The notes below the pieces were generated by a model, which saw only the letters and a list, made by a program, of their open reading frames with translations, was not told where the DNA came from and did no database searches. Source: Humisphaera borealis (GTDB lineage Bacteria > Planctomycetota > Phycisphaerae > Tepidisphaerales > Tepidisphaeraceae). From it: a stretch of DNA of 64,000 bases. Of this stretch, positions 36,979 to 46,105 are shown piece after piece. The DNA lies in contig NZ_CP063458.1 of NCBI RefSeq assembly GCF_015169395.1, positions 2,542,001 through 2,606,000 of the forward strand. Reading direction: 5' to 3'. The first letter of the stretch is position 1; the number at the start of each line of letters is the position of its first letter. Made by a program: the position numbers and the translations under genes.

Positions 36979-38418
36979 ATGGCCCGCCTTTGTCACGATC
37001 TCGTTGTAATCGGTTCCGGACCCGCCGGACAAAAAGCCGCCCTTCTTGCCGCAAAGCTCGGCAAGCGCGTGGCGATCGTGGACCGCACCGACAGTGTCGG
37101 CGGCGTGTGCATTCACACCGGCACCGTGCCCTCCAAGGCAATCCGGGAAGCCGTGCTCCATCTGACCGGCCTGCGCGAGCGCAGCGTCTACGGCGACAGC
37201 TACTCCGTGAAGCAGTCGATCACCATGGACGACCTGCTCTACCGCTGCCGCCATGTCGTGCGGACAGAAGTGGACGTCATCCGGTCGCAGATGTCGCGTG
37301 CCGGCGCGTCGATGCTGTTCGGCACGGCGTCGTTCATCGACCCCGAGACCGTCCGCATCCAGCGCGAGGACGAAACCACGGAAGTTAAAGCCACCCACGT
37401 GCTGGTGGCGACCGGCACCAACCCGGCCCGGCCGTCGAACGTGCCGTTTACGCCGGGCATCGTCATCGACAGCGACGAACTCCTGACCCTCCCCCGCCTG
37501 CCCAAGAGCATGATCATCGTCGGCGGCGGCGTCATCGGAACCGAATACGCCTGCATGCTGGCCGCGGTCGGCGTGAAGGTGACGCTCGTCGAAGGCCGCC
37601 CCCAGCTGCTCGATTTCGTCGACAACGAGCTGACCGAATCGCTGCAGTTCCGCATGCGCGACATGAAGATCCGCCTGCGGCTCGGCGAATCGGTGAAGAA
37701 GATCGAGATCATCGAATACGAAGGCAAGCCGGTCGTGGAAGCGACGATGGCCAGCAACAAGGTGATCGACGCCGAATGCCTGCTGTACTGCATCGGCCGG
37801 CAGGGCGCCACCGACCGATTGAACCTCCCCGCCGCCGGCCTGACCGCCGACAACCGCGGCCGGCTGAAGGTGAACGAGAACCTGCAGACGGACGTGCCGC
37901 ACATTTATGCCGCCGGCGACGTCATAGGGTTTCCGGCGCTGGCCGCGACGAGCATGGAGCAGGGCCGCCTGGCGGCGAGCCACATGTTCGGCCAGATCAC
38001 CGAAGCCCAGAGCCCGCTGTTCCCCTACGGCATCTATACCATTCCCGAAATCAGCATGGTCGGCCAGACCGAGCAGGCGTTGACCGCCGCCGGCACGCCT
38101 TACGAAGTCGGCATCGGCCGGTACCGCGAGACCGCCCGCGGGCTACTGATCGCCGACCCACACGGGCTGCTGAAGCTGCTGTTCCACCCCCAGAGCCGCC
38201 GCCTGCTGGGCGTGCACGCCATCGGCACCGGCGCGACGGAACTGGTCCACATCGGCCAGGCCGTCATGGCGGCGGGCCTGCCGATCGACTACTTCGTCGA
38301 GAGCGTCTTCAACTACCCCACGCTCGCCGAGTGCTACAAGCTGGCCGCGATGGACGGCATCAACCGCGTGCGAACCCTGGGCATGCACGACGAACCCGGC
38401 GTCGCCAAGGCGGCTTGA
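36979..38418 (+). CDS. sthA: Soluble pyridine nucleotide transhydrogenase-like flavoprotein
   Basis: 479 residues. The ATG at 36979 has AGGAGA about 9 nt upstream. FAD site GSGPAG (12-17), NAD(P) site IIVGGGVIGTEYA (about 177-190), AAGDVIGFPALA, and a dimer domain ending FNYPTLAECYK. In lipoamide dehydrogenase the active disulfide is C-x4-C. Here the segment is GGVCIHTGTVPSKA with Cys44 and Thr49, so the second Cys is missing, as in SthA-type transhydrogenases that move hydride between NADH and NADP. The gene stands apart from any E1/E2 genes. Confidence 0.85.
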   Translation: MARLCHDLVVIGSGPAGQKAALLAAKLGKRVAIVDRTDSVGGVCIHTGTVPSKAIREAVLHLTGLRERSVYGDSYSVKQSITMDDLLYRCRHVVRTEVDVIRSQMSRAGASMLFGTASFIDPETVRIQREDETTEVKATHVLVATGTNPARPSNVPFTPGIVIDSDELLTLPRLPKSMIIVGGGVIGTEYACMLAAVGVKVTLVEGRPQLLDFVDNELTESLQFRMRDMKIRLRLGESVKKIEIIEYEGKPVVEATMASNKVIDAECLLYCIGRQGATDRLNLPAAGLTADNRGRLKVNENLQTDVPHIYAAGDVIGFPALAATSMEQGRLAASHMFGQITEAQSPLFPYGIYTIPEISMVGQTEQALTAAGTPYEVGIGRYRETARGLLIADPHGLLKLLFHPQSRRLLGVHAIGTGATELVHIGQAVMAAGLPIDYFVESVFNYPTLAECYKLAAMDGINRVRTLGMHDEPGVAKAA

Positions 38419-38433
38419 TGACGATCTGAAGTC

Positions 38434-38545
38434 GAACGAAGAATGAAGAACGAAGAATAGTGAACGAAGAACGGGAATCGGAACTCGACGATGGTCGTTC
38501 CCCGTTCCCCGTTCCCCGTTCTTCATTCTTCATTCTTCATTCTTG
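38434..38545. repeat. Low-complexity stem-loop T6
   Basis: Left arm about 38434-38477 is made of GAACGAAGAAT words; right arm 38496-38545 is their complement, CGTTCCC and TTCATTC words repeated in tandem. It lies 15 nt after the SthA-like gene, before ilvN. Confidence 0.8.
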
Positions 38546-38626
38546 ATTTGCTTCCAAGCCACCCCCGCCTTGTGACCCGGCCCGCGTTCCCGTACCATTC
38601 CCGCCCTTCGTTTACCGGGAGCCGCT

Positions 38627-39190
38627 ATGCGTCACGTGATTTCCGCCCTTGTCATCAACGAGCCGGGCGTGCTGGCGAATGTCGCCAACATGTTCTCCGC
38701 CCGAGGCTTTAACATCGATTCGCTGGTCGTCGGGCGGACGGAAGATCCGCAGTACTCGCGGATGACCATTGTTGTCGTCGCCGACGACAACACGCTCGAC
38801 CAGGTCCGCAAGCAACTGGCAAAGCTCGTCCCGGTGGTGGATGTCCGCGATTTCAAGAACGCCGCGTTCGTCGAGCGTGATCTGGCCCTGATCACCGTCA
38901 ACGCGTCGGCCGAGAAGCGTGGCGAGATCCTCGACCTGACGCAGATGTCAGGCGGCAAGGTCGTCGACGTCGCCCCCGAGACGATGATGATCGAGATGAC
39001 CGGCGGCGAGGAAGAGCTCGACCGTTTCGTCGATCTGCTCCGCCCCTACGGCATCCGCGAACTGGCCCGCACCGGCGCCATCGGCCAGCCCCGTGGCGTG
39101 CAGCCCACCGGCAGCTCGGTCGCGTTGCCGTCGGCGAAGCGCACCCGCAGCCTCAACGCCCCCGCGGCGGCGGCGCTGCCGCCGAGCTAA
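38627..39190 (+). CDS. ilvN: Acetolactate synthase small (regulatory) subunit
   Basis: 187 residues. The ACT domain is seen in MRHVISALVINEPGVLANVANMF, RGFNIDSLVVG and the SRMTIVVVADD strand. The second domain is ILDLTQMSGGKVVDVAPETMMIEMTG, matching IlvN/IlvH. It binds valine and regulates the catalytic IlvB, which is not next to it. The C-terminus extends about 35 residues (Ala/Pro/Ser-rich). GGGAG precedes the ATG. Confidence 0.92.
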   Translation: MRHVISALVINEPGVLANVANMFSARGFNIDSLVVGRTEDPQYSRMTIVVVADDNTLDQVRKQLAKLVPVVDVRDFKNAAFVERDLALITVNASAEKRGEILDLTQMSGGKVVDVAPETMMIEMTGGEEELDRFVDLLRPYGIRELARTGAIGQPRGVQPTGSSVALPSAKRTRSLNAPAAAALPPS

Positions 39191-39564
39191 AAGGCTGTGC
39201 GAGAATCGGTGTCGTTGTGGTGCAGCCGTCCCGGCTGCATTGCAGGCGGGACGCCTGCACCACAAGCGGCGCGGTCGCCGAGCTAACGCCTGAATCTGTG
39301 ACAAAAGGCAAATCGAGTCGGGCGTCCGTGACACGGGTTTCCAACCCGTGCTGGTTGCGCTCGAAGGGTCGAAAATGCCCATCCTCAGTGGAACTAATAA
39401 TCTGAGATTCCAGGATTTGAGATCTGAGACTTCAGCTCTGAGATCCCTGAAGTAGTGCCGTAAAGCAGAGGCCTGAAGATTAACGTCTTCTGGCGTTCGT
39501 ACGCACCTTGCACGGGTTGGAAACCCGTGTCACGGACAGCGGCGTGGGATCAGGCAAATCACCC
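39191..39564. repeat. Dense palindrome cluster
   Basis: The 374-bp gap between convergent ilvN and M48 protease genes holds three nested structures: a 19-bp pair (39215-39233 with 39247-39265, one mismatch); a perfect 27-bp pair (39324-39350 with 39511-39537) whose arms are themselves near-palindromes (CACGGGTTTCCAACCCGTG); and between them tandem words CTGAGATTC-like (39401-39450). No coding frame is supported. Confidence 0.85.
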
Positions 39565-40398
39565 CTACTTCGCCACATTCTCCGCGAACCGTGGCTTGAG
39601 CGTCTGGCCCTTCCCCCGCGCCGCCAGCTTGTCGATCATCGCCGACACCTTGGCCAGGCGTTCGTGCTTGCCGGGGTGGGTGCTCATGAGCGATCCGCCG
39701 GACTGATCCAGGCGTTTGAGGAACCGCTCGAAACTGGCCGGGTCGTAGCCGGCGCGGACGATGTAGTGGACGGCTTCGTCATCCGCCGAGAACTCCTGCG
39801 GCTGGGCCCATCCCTGTGACAATAGCGTCTTGCTGAGCCCGTCGGCCCCGGCCCCGAGCTGCTGATCGGGGCTGGCGCTCTTGGCCATCGTCGAAAGCCC
39901 TTCGGCCTGCATGGCAGCCTTGGTGACGTCGAACCCGTGCCGCAGCACGACATGGCCGATCTCATGGGCCAGCACGCCGGCCAGCTCGGCCTCGTCGTCC
40001 ATCTGCCGCAGCGCGCCGCGGGTGATCAGCACAAACCCGCCGGGGGCAGAGAACGCGTTCACCTCGTTCGTTTCCAACACGCCGAAACAGAACTGGATGT
40101 CATCCCGCGGGCAGGCCGAGGCGACCGTCAGACCGACGAGGTTGACGTACTTGTTGAGCTTCTCATCGGTGGAGAGCGGGTATTGCGAGGTGATGGCGCA
40201 GACCGCCGATTCGCCGATCGCCAGCTCGTCCTTCTCGCCGAGCGTCGCCCCCTGGATGGCCTGCCCGCCGCCCTGGATCAGGCCGCCGACGTTCATGTTG
40301 TTGACGGAACAGCCGCCCATGTTGAGCGGCGTGCTCGCGACAACGCCGAGCAAGGCTAGGAGTGATCCGCGGGCAAGGAGGGAGGTTGGTTTGTTCAT
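39565..40398 (-). CDS. M48-family metalloprotease, putative lipoprotein
   Basis: 277 residues; ATG at 40398. The signal peptide ends NMGGC (Cys30), likely a lipoprotein site. Zn-protease motif HEIGH (145-149), and EFSADDEA carries the third ligand Glu202. The order matches M48 peptidases of the BepA/LoiP type, which work on the outer-membrane assembly system. It stands 95 nt downstream of the SH3 gene on the same strand, so probably one transcript. Confidence 0.88.
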   Translation of the reverse strand: MNKPTSLLARGSLLALLGVVASTPLNMGGCSVNNMNVGGLIQGGGQAIQGATLGEKDELAIGESAVCAITSQYPLSTDEKLNKYVNLVGLTVASACPRDDIQFCFGVLETNEVNAFSAPGGFVLITRGALRQMDDEAELAGVLAHEIGHVVLRHGFDVTKAAMQAEGLSTMAKSASPDQQLGAGADGLSKTLLSQGWAQPQEFSADDEAVHYIVRAGYDPASFERFLKRLDQSGGSLMSTHPGKHERLAKVSAMIDKLAARGKGQTLKPRFAENVAK

Positions 40399-40420
40399 CG
40401 CAATGCCGTGGCTTGCAAAC

Positions 40421-40489
40421 GATTGAGGATGGACGATCGAGGATCGCTTTACGCGATCTTCACTTCTCAATCCTCAATTCTCGATTCTC
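40421..40489. repeat. Short stem-loop T7
   Basis: Left arm about 40421-40446 (GATTGAGGATGGACGATCGA words) and right arm about 40466-40489 (CTCAATCCTCAATTCTCGAT words) pair imperfectly across a GATCGCTTTACGCGATC hairpin loop. It lies between the SH3 gene and the protease gene. Confidence 0.65.
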
Positions 40490-40493
40490 AAAT

Positions 40494-40988
40494 TCACCGC
40501 TGAATCCCGACCTTGCCCTGTTCCTTGAACTTCTTCAGATCCGGCTTGGCTTGTTGCCGTAGTGCGACGAGCTTGTCCGGGCCGTCGGTGCGGTAGCCGC
40601 GGCTGCGGGCATAGGTGCCGGCCTGCTCGGTAAGGCCTCGGCCGGCGTTGGCGGCGCTGACGTCGCTCGCCCGCGGCCCGCCGGTGATTGCCGTCAGGTC
40701 GAAACCGCTGGTGTTCCGCTTCACCATCGTCTCAGGAACGTACCCCTGCTTGCCGGTGGGCGTGCGGACCTTGAGCCAGCGGCCAGTCTTGCCGATCACT
40801 TCGAGCTTGTTGCCGGGGGGCACCATTTCAACGGTCGCGGCGTCGGACGCCATGTCTTCGACGACTTCGACGTTCCGCCCTTCGACGGTCACCTGCTCGG
40901 CCAGAGCGACGCCGGTCGACAGACATAATGCCGTGACAGCTGCCAGTGCGGCCAGGCGAAGCCGGTATTGTGAGCGAACGAGAGTCAT
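40494..40988 (-). CDS. Secreted SH3-domain protein
   Basis: 164 residues. Signal peptide (ends GVALAE), then a bacterial SH3 domain (about 31-92): VEVVEDMASDAATVEMVPPG, GRWLKVRTPTGKQGYVPETMV. The rest is Arg/Lys/Asp-rich with no predicted fold. SH3b domains usually bind cell-wall or protein partners, and the neighbouring M48 protease fits an envelope maintenance pair. Confidence 0.78.
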   Translation of the reverse strand: MTLVRSQYRLRLAALAAVTALCLSTGVALAEQVTVEGRNVEVVEDMASDAATVEMVPPGNKLEVIGKTGRWLKVRTPTGKQGYVPETMVKRNTSGFDLTAITGGPRASDVSAANAGRGLTEQAGTYARSRGYRTDGPDKLVALRQQAKPDLKKFKEQGKVGIQR

Positions 40989-41253
40989 GGACGCCTCCAG
41001 CTAGAGATACGGCGTTACGGCACCATTCTTTGAGACAAACGAGTATGCGGTAAGTTGCGGGAAAGCTAAAGGAATCGTGCTACGCCGCATTTGTATCGCG
41101 GTGGACGGCACTGCGCTGCGAACCGCGCTCGGCTGCGCGTCGCGGCTAACCTTGGATCGGTTCAGCTACGTTGAATCGACCGCCCCCGCCCCTAAGATGC
41201 CCGGCTCGCCGGCCGTTGGGACGGCGATTCAGGCTTACGACGAGGCACCACCC

Positions 41254-41814
41254 ATGGGACGTATCGGCACCGCTTTCCGCTCTTTCTTCCGCGCGTTGGG
41301 CAACGCCGAGTTCGCAGAGAAGGTCCGGGCGATTCTCGACGGAAAGACCGACGGCAAGCCCCAGGCGGTCGCCGAACCGGCAAAGATTGCCCCGCCCGCC
41401 AAACCGGTCGAAGTCGCCAAGGCGCCCCCGCAGCGGAGCGAGGCGCTGACGTTGCTTGCCGTCCTCCAGCGCGAGGCCCGGCTGGTGGACTTCCTTAAGG
41501 AAAGCATCGCCGGCTACGACGACGCCCAGATCGGCGCCGCCGTCCGCGAGATCCATCGCGACGCCGCCGGCACGCTGGACCGCATCTTTGCGCTCAAACC
41601 CGTCCGAACCGAAGCCGAAGGCGCAGCGGTCACCGTGCCGGCCGGTTACGACGCCGGCAGGACCCGGCTCGTCGGCAATGTCGCCGGCAGTCCGCCGCAC
41701 ACAGGATCGCTCGTCCACGCCGGCTGGGAAGCGACGAAAGTCGAACTGCCCGAGTGGAACGGCACCGCGGCATCGGCAAAGGTGGTCGTGCCGGCGGAAG
41801 TGGAATTGAAGTAA
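41254..41814 (+). CDS. DUF2760 protein
   Basis: 186 residues. The ATG at 41254 is chosen because DUF2760 starts with MGRIGTAFRSFFRALGN; longer frames upstream are not supported. The domain is clear: ALTLLAVLQREARLVDFLKE, YDDAQIGAAVREIHRDAAG, FALKPVRTEAEGAAVTVPAG and TGSLVHAGWEATKVELPEW. Its role is not established. A Pro/Ala linker lies at about residues 38-66. Confidence 0.85.
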   Translation: MGRIGTAFRSFFRALGNAEFAEKVRAILDGKTDGKPQAVAEPAKIAPPAKPVEVAKAPPQRSEALTLLAVLQREARLVDFLKESIAGYDDAQIGAAVREIHRDAAGTLDRIFALKPVRTEAEGAAVTVPAGYDAGRTRLVGNVAGSPPHTGSLVHAGWEATKVELPEWNGTAASAKVVVPAEVELK

Positions 41815-41964
41815 GTCGCGGCGCGACAGCGCTGTTCAGCGTGGCATGGGCAAGCCTACCCGCTTGCCCGTGGCGATCGCCGTCAGAGGCTCGACAAACC
41901 CGATTGCTGATTTTGTAGTGACTATTCCTACGTCTCCGACGTTTGCCGCTGGAGGAATCGCGAT

Positions 41965-43572
41965 ATGAGGTCACTTACTTTCTGCATCGTCGTTGTGGTT
42001 GGGCTGATCTCATCCGGCGCCTCCGCCGCCGACGCCCCCAAGCCCAACATCCTGCTCATCCTCGCCGACGACCTGGGCTATTCCGACCTCGGCTGCTACG
42101 GCAGCGAGATTCGTACGCCGAACCTCGACGCGCTCGCCGCCAGCGGCGTGCGATTCACGCAGTTCTATAACTCGGCCCGGTGCAGCCCGACGCGGGTGTC
42201 GATCCTCACCGGCCTTCACCCGCACCAGGCCGGCTTTCCAAATCTGTCGGGCGTGATCTCCAAAAACGCCGTCACCCTTCCCGAAGCGCTCAAGCCCGCC
42301 GGCTACAAATCCTACATGGTCGGCAAGTGGCACCTGAGCAAGGCGACCTCGCCGACCGTTCGCGGGTTTGACGAGTTCTACGGCATGATCGGCGGCTACA
42401 ACTCCTGCTGGCAGGAAGACCCGTTCTACAGCCGACTGCCCGAGGGCCGCCAAAAGCGCACGTTCGCCCCCGGCAAGTTCTACGCGACCGATGCATTCGC
42501 GGACTACAGCGAAGACTTCCTCGACGACGGCAAACAGTCCGGCAAGCCGTGGTTCTTTTACCTGGCGTTCAATGCGCCACACTTCCCGCTGCACGCGTGG
42601 GAGGAAGACATCGCGCGGTATGAGCCGATCTACGCCCAGGGTTGGGACAAGATCCGCGCCCAGCGGCTGGCAAAGCAGAAGGAACTGGGGTTGGTCCCCG
42701 CAAGTGTCGAGCTCACCCCGCGGAGCAATGTCCCCGCCAACCGGTTTAACACGCAGACCGGCTGGGCCGACAAGGACAACCCGGCGTGGGATTCACTGCC
42801 CGCCGACCGCCGGGCCGACCTGGCCCGAAGACAAGCCGTCTTCGCCGCGATGGTCGATCGCATGGATGTCGCGATCGGCCGGGTGATCGATCGGCTGAAG
42901 AAGAACGGGCAGTTCGAGAACACCGTCATCTTCTTTCTCAGCGACAACGGCGCCTGTGCCGAATGGGACCCCTACGGCTTCGACAAGTCGTCCAGCGCGA
43001 CCAACGTCCTGCACACCGGAGACGACCGCAAGAAGGTCGGCGGGCCCGACAGCTACATCAGCTACGGCAGCGGCTGGGCCAACGTCGGCAACACGCCGTT
43101 CCGGCTCTACAAGCACTACAACCACGAAGGGGGCATCAACACGCCGCTGATCATCCACTGGCCGGCCGGTCTCAAAGCCAAAGCCGGATCGCTGGTGAAG
43201 TCGCCCGGCCACATCGCCGACTTCATGCCGACAGTGCTCGACCTGGCGGGCGCGACCTATCTGAAAGAACACGCCGGCAACGCCATTCTGCCGATGGAAG
43301 GCGTCAGCCTGGTGCCGCTGATGAACGGCCAGGCGGCCGCGCCGCGGCGGATCTTTGTCGAGCACGAAGGCAACCGCAGCGTACGCGACGGCGACTGGAA
43401 GCTGGTCGCACTGGCCGGCAAGCCGTGGGAGCTCTACAACCTGGCACAGGACCCGACGGAAATGCACGACCTGGCCCAGCGCAGCCCGGAGGTCGTCACA
43501 GAGCTGTCGCGACTGTGGCAGGAGTGGGCCGAGCGGTGCAGTGTGCTGGAAAAGAAGCGCTCCCGGCGGTAA
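41965..43572 (+). CDS. Secreted Cys-type sulfatase 1, catalytic part
   Basis: 535 residues. Signal peptide (ends SSGASAA), then the alkaline-phosphatase-like sulfatase fold. CSPTR (73-77) gives the Cys that matures to formylglycine; PNILLILADDLGYSDLGCYG binds the metal, and GKWHLSKA and FFLSDNGACAEWDPYG complete the site. It cleaves sulfate esters, likely from sulfated polysaccharides. The C-terminus ends LEKKRSRR at an early stop; frame 2 continues into a matching domain (next feature), so this gene is probably frameshifted. No maturase gene is nearby. Confidence 0.92.
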   Translation: MRSLTFCIVVVVGLISSGASAADAPKPNILLILADDLGYSDLGCYGSEIRTPNLDALAASGVRFTQFYNSARCSPTRVSILTGLHPHQAGFPNLSGVISKNAVTLPEALKPAGYKSYMVGKWHLSKATSPTVRGFDEFYGMIGGYNSCWQEDPFYSRLPEGRQKRTFAPGKFYATDAFADYSEDFLDDGKQSGKPWFFYLAFNAPHFPLHAWEEDIARYEPIYAQGWDKIRAQRLAKQKELGLVPASVELTPRSNVPANRFNTQTGWADKDNPAWDSLPADRRADLARRQAVFAAMVDRMDVAIGRVIDRLKKNGQFENTVIFFLSDNGACAEWDPYGFDKSSSATNVLHTGDDRKKVGGPDSYISYGSGWANVGNTPFRLYKHYNHEGGINTPLIIHWPAGLKAKAGSLVKSPGHIADFMPTVLDLAGATYLKEHAGNAILPMEGVSLVPLMNGQAAAPRRIFVEHEGNRSVRDGDWKLVALAGKPWELYNLAQDPTEMHDLAQRSPEVVTELSRLWQEWAERCSVLEKKRSRR

Positions 43573-44029
43573 AGCGGCGGGCGATCAGCGGCAGCCCGCC
43601 GCCAAGCTGGATGCAATCGCCAATCCCCGGATCGCCAACAAGTCACTGACCATCTCGTTCGACGTGACCGCCAGGTCCAAAAGCGGCGTGATGCTCGCGC
43701 AAGGCGGTAACAAGCACGGCTACGCCGTCCGGCTGGACGACGGCAAGCTCGCGTTCGATGTCCGCGTCAACGGCAAGGTGACGACGATCGTCGCCGACAC
43801 CACGCCGGCCGGACCGATCGCGGTCGTCGCAAGTTTGAAAGCCGACGGCGTCATGGAGCTGGCGATCAACGGCAAGCCCGTCGCCGCCGGCAAGGCCGCC
43901 GGGCTGATCCCCGTTCAGCCGGTGGACGAACTGACGATCGGCCGAGACGAGCAATCGGCGGTCGGCCCGTACGATGGGCCGAACCCGCTCGAAGGCGAAA
44001 TGACGAACGTGAAGGTCGTCGCCGAGTGA
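43562..44029 (+). pseudogene. Frameshifted C-terminal domain of sulfatase 1
   Basis: About 155 codons in frame 2, directly after the sulfatase stop, without their own start or ribosome site. They encode a beta-sandwich (ANKSLTISFDVTARSKSGVM, LDDGKLAFDVRVNGKVTTIV, PIAVVASLKADGVMEL, then DELTIGRDEQSAVGPYDG), a tail that I recall being fused to planctomycetal arylsulfatases. Removing one base near 43561 joins the frames as EKKRPGGKAAGDQRQPAAKL. It may be a recent mutation or a sequence error. Confidence 0.75.
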
Positions 44030-44064
44030 CCGTCGGGAAGGGGCCGGGTCGCACGCAATGCGCG

Positions 44065-44186
44065 ATTTCAACACGAAGTCACGAAGGCCACGAAGTAGAC
44101 TAAGAGGATTCGGCCAGCCTTCGAATGCAGCTTCGTCTCTGCTTCTTCTTTGTGCCCTTCGTAACTTCGTGCCTTCGTGTTGAAAT
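44065..44186. repeat. Low-complexity stem-loop T8
   Basis: Arms 44065-44095 and 44157-44186 are complementary (ACGAAGTCACGAAGGCCACG words on the left, CTTCGTAACTTCGTGCCTTC on the right). It lies between the two sulfatase genes. Confidence 0.8.
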
Positions 44187-44331
44187 CGAACTTCCAGGCG
44201 GCACCCTTAGGATCGGTGAACATTGCTACAGGCGTTGGATGCCACCCACACATCGATCGTGTCTTGCCGCTGATGACACGCAATACTCACGCCCTCACGA
44301 GCGTTTGCGTGACAGCCCGTCGGAGGAACCT

Positions 44332-45852
44332 ATGAACGCATCTCGCCCGTCCATGTCCATTCGTGTCGCGGTGCTGCTGGCATTGCTCCTCGCTGCTTCG
44401 TCGCCCGGCGTCGCCGTCGCCGCGGCCAAGCCGAACATTGTCGTCTTCCTGGTCGATGACCTCGGCCAGCGCGACATCGGCTGCTACGGCAGCACGTTTT
44501 ACGAAACGCCGAACCTCGACAAGCTCGCGAAACAGGGTGCTCTATTCACCGACGCCTACGCCGCCTGCCCGGTTTGTTCGCCTTCGCGGGCGAGCCTGAT
44601 GACCGGCAAGTATCCGCAGCGGACGGGCATCACCGATTACATCGGCGCGCCGATGACGCCGCAAGCTTGGAAGCGCAACACCAAGCTGCTGCCGGCACCC
44701 TATTCGGATCGGCTGGCGCACGAGGAAGTCACCATCGCCGAGGCCCTCAAGGCCGGCGGATACGCCACCTTCTTTGCCGGCAAGTGGCACATGGGCCCGC
44801 AGGGCTTCTGGCCGGAAGACCAGGGGTTCGACATCAACAAAGGCGGCGTCGATAAAGGCGGCCCCTACGGCGGGAAGAAGTACTTCTCTCCGTACGACAA
44901 CCCGCGCCTCCCCGACGGCCCGCCCGGCGAACACCTGCCCGACCGCCTGGCCACCGAAACCGCCAAGTTCATCGCCGACAACAAGGACAAGCCATTCCTG
45001 GCGTACCTGTCGTTCTACGACGTCCACACACCGCTGATGGCCCGGCCGGACCTGGAAAAGAAGTACGAAGAAAAGCGAAAGCGGCTGGGGCTCGAAGCCA
45101 AGTGGGGCCGCGAAGGCGACCGCGACGTTCGGCTCGTGCAGGAACACGCCGTCTACGCCGCCATGGTCGATGCGATGGACCAGGCCGTCGGCAAGGTGCT
45201 CGCGAAGCTCGACGAACTGAAGCTGGCCGACAACACGATCGTGCTGTTCACCTCCGACAACGGCGGCCTCTCCACCAGCGAAGGCTGGCCCACCTCCAAC
45301 CTGCCGTTGCGCGGCGGCAAGGGGTGGCTCTACGAGGGAGGCATCCGCGAACCACTACTGATCCGCTGGCCCGGCGTCGTCAAACCCGAAACCGTCGTCC
45401 AAGACGCCGTCAGCGGCATCGACTACTTCCCGACCTTTCTCGAAGCCGCCGGCCTGCCGATGCCCGCCGGCCACCCGGCCGACGGTGTCAGCCTGCTGCC
45501 GCTGTTGAAGGACGGCAAAAAGCTCGCCGACCGACCGCTCTACTGGCACTACCCGCACTACGGCAACCAGGGCGGCGCGCCGGGCACGGCCGTTCGGCAA
45601 GGGGACTGGAAGCTCATCCACTGGTTCGAGGATGACAAGTGGGAGTTGTTCAACCTCGCGACAGATCTGGGCGAAACCAAGGACCTCGCCTCAGCGAATC
45701 CCGACAAGGTCGCCGCGCTCAAGGCCGAGATGGCACGATTGCACAAAGCAACCGGCTCGCTCGACCCGATCGTCAACCCCGCTTTCGACGCGAGCAAACC
45801 CAACGGCCGCGCCGCCAACCGCCCGGGAGCGGCAGCAAAGCCGAAGCGCTGA
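44332..45852 (+). CDS. Secreted Cys-type sulfatase 2
   Basis: 506 residues; the ATG at 44332 has GGAGG about 6 nt upstream. Signal peptide (ends AVAAA). CSPSR (82-86) is the formylglycine site; VFLVDDLGQRDIGCYGSTFY binds Ca2+; FFAGKWHMGP and LFTSDNGGL complete the site. It belongs to a different subfamily from sulfatase 1 (GPYGGKKYFSPY loop), so the substrate probably differs. Tail of about 40 residues (Asn/Arg/Pro-rich). The two sulfatases form a polysaccharide-desulfation pair. Confidence 0.93.
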   Translation: MNASRPSMSIRVAVLLALLLAASSPGVAVAAAKPNIVVFLVDDLGQRDIGCYGSTFYETPNLDKLAKQGALFTDAYAACPVCSPSRASLMTGKYPQRTGITDYIGAPMTPQAWKRNTKLLPAPYSDRLAHEEVTIAEALKAGGYATFFAGKWHMGPQGFWPEDQGFDINKGGVDKGGPYGGKKYFSPYDNPRLPDGPPGEHLPDRLATETAKFIADNKDKPFLAYLSFYDVHTPLMARPDLEKKYEEKRKRLGLEAKWGREGDRDVRLVQEHAVYAAMVDAMDQAVGKVLAKLDELKLADNTIVLFTSDNGGLSTSEGWPTSNLPLRGGKGWLYEGGIREPLLIRWPGVVKPETVVQDAVSGIDYFPTFLEAAGLPMPAGHPADGVSLLPLLKDGKKLADRPLYWHYPHYGNQGGAPGTAVRQGDWKLIHWFEDDKWELFNLATDLGETKDLASANPDKVAALKAEMARLHKATGSLDPIVNPAFDASKPNGRAANRPGAAAKPKR

Positions 45853-45880
45853 ACCCGGATTGTTCGCAACCGCACCCTTC

Positions 45881-45975
45881 GGGTGCCATGAGCTGGCGTA
45901 CTCGCCTGGTGCGTGGCGGCATCCCTGCAGGCACGCCCGGCCACGGGCAGCGGAGTACCGCAGCCCATGGCACCC
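45881..45975. repeat. Family D palindrome, reversed orientation
   Basis: A 95-nt palindrome that is close to the reverse complement of the one at 36736-36829: both share the ends GGGTGCCATG and CATGGCACCC, and GCGGAGTACCGCAGCCC. It follows sulfatase 2 by 28 nt. Confidence 0.85.
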
Positions 45976-46105
45976 AGAAATCCCTACAAGTGCGAAAATT
46001 CTCCGCTACAACGCACTCCCCACCGCCCTGATTACAGGTTGACGTCCACGCCGCATCCGTTAGCGTGTCGCGGGGTCGTATGTTCGACACGCCCGTACAC
46101 ACGCT

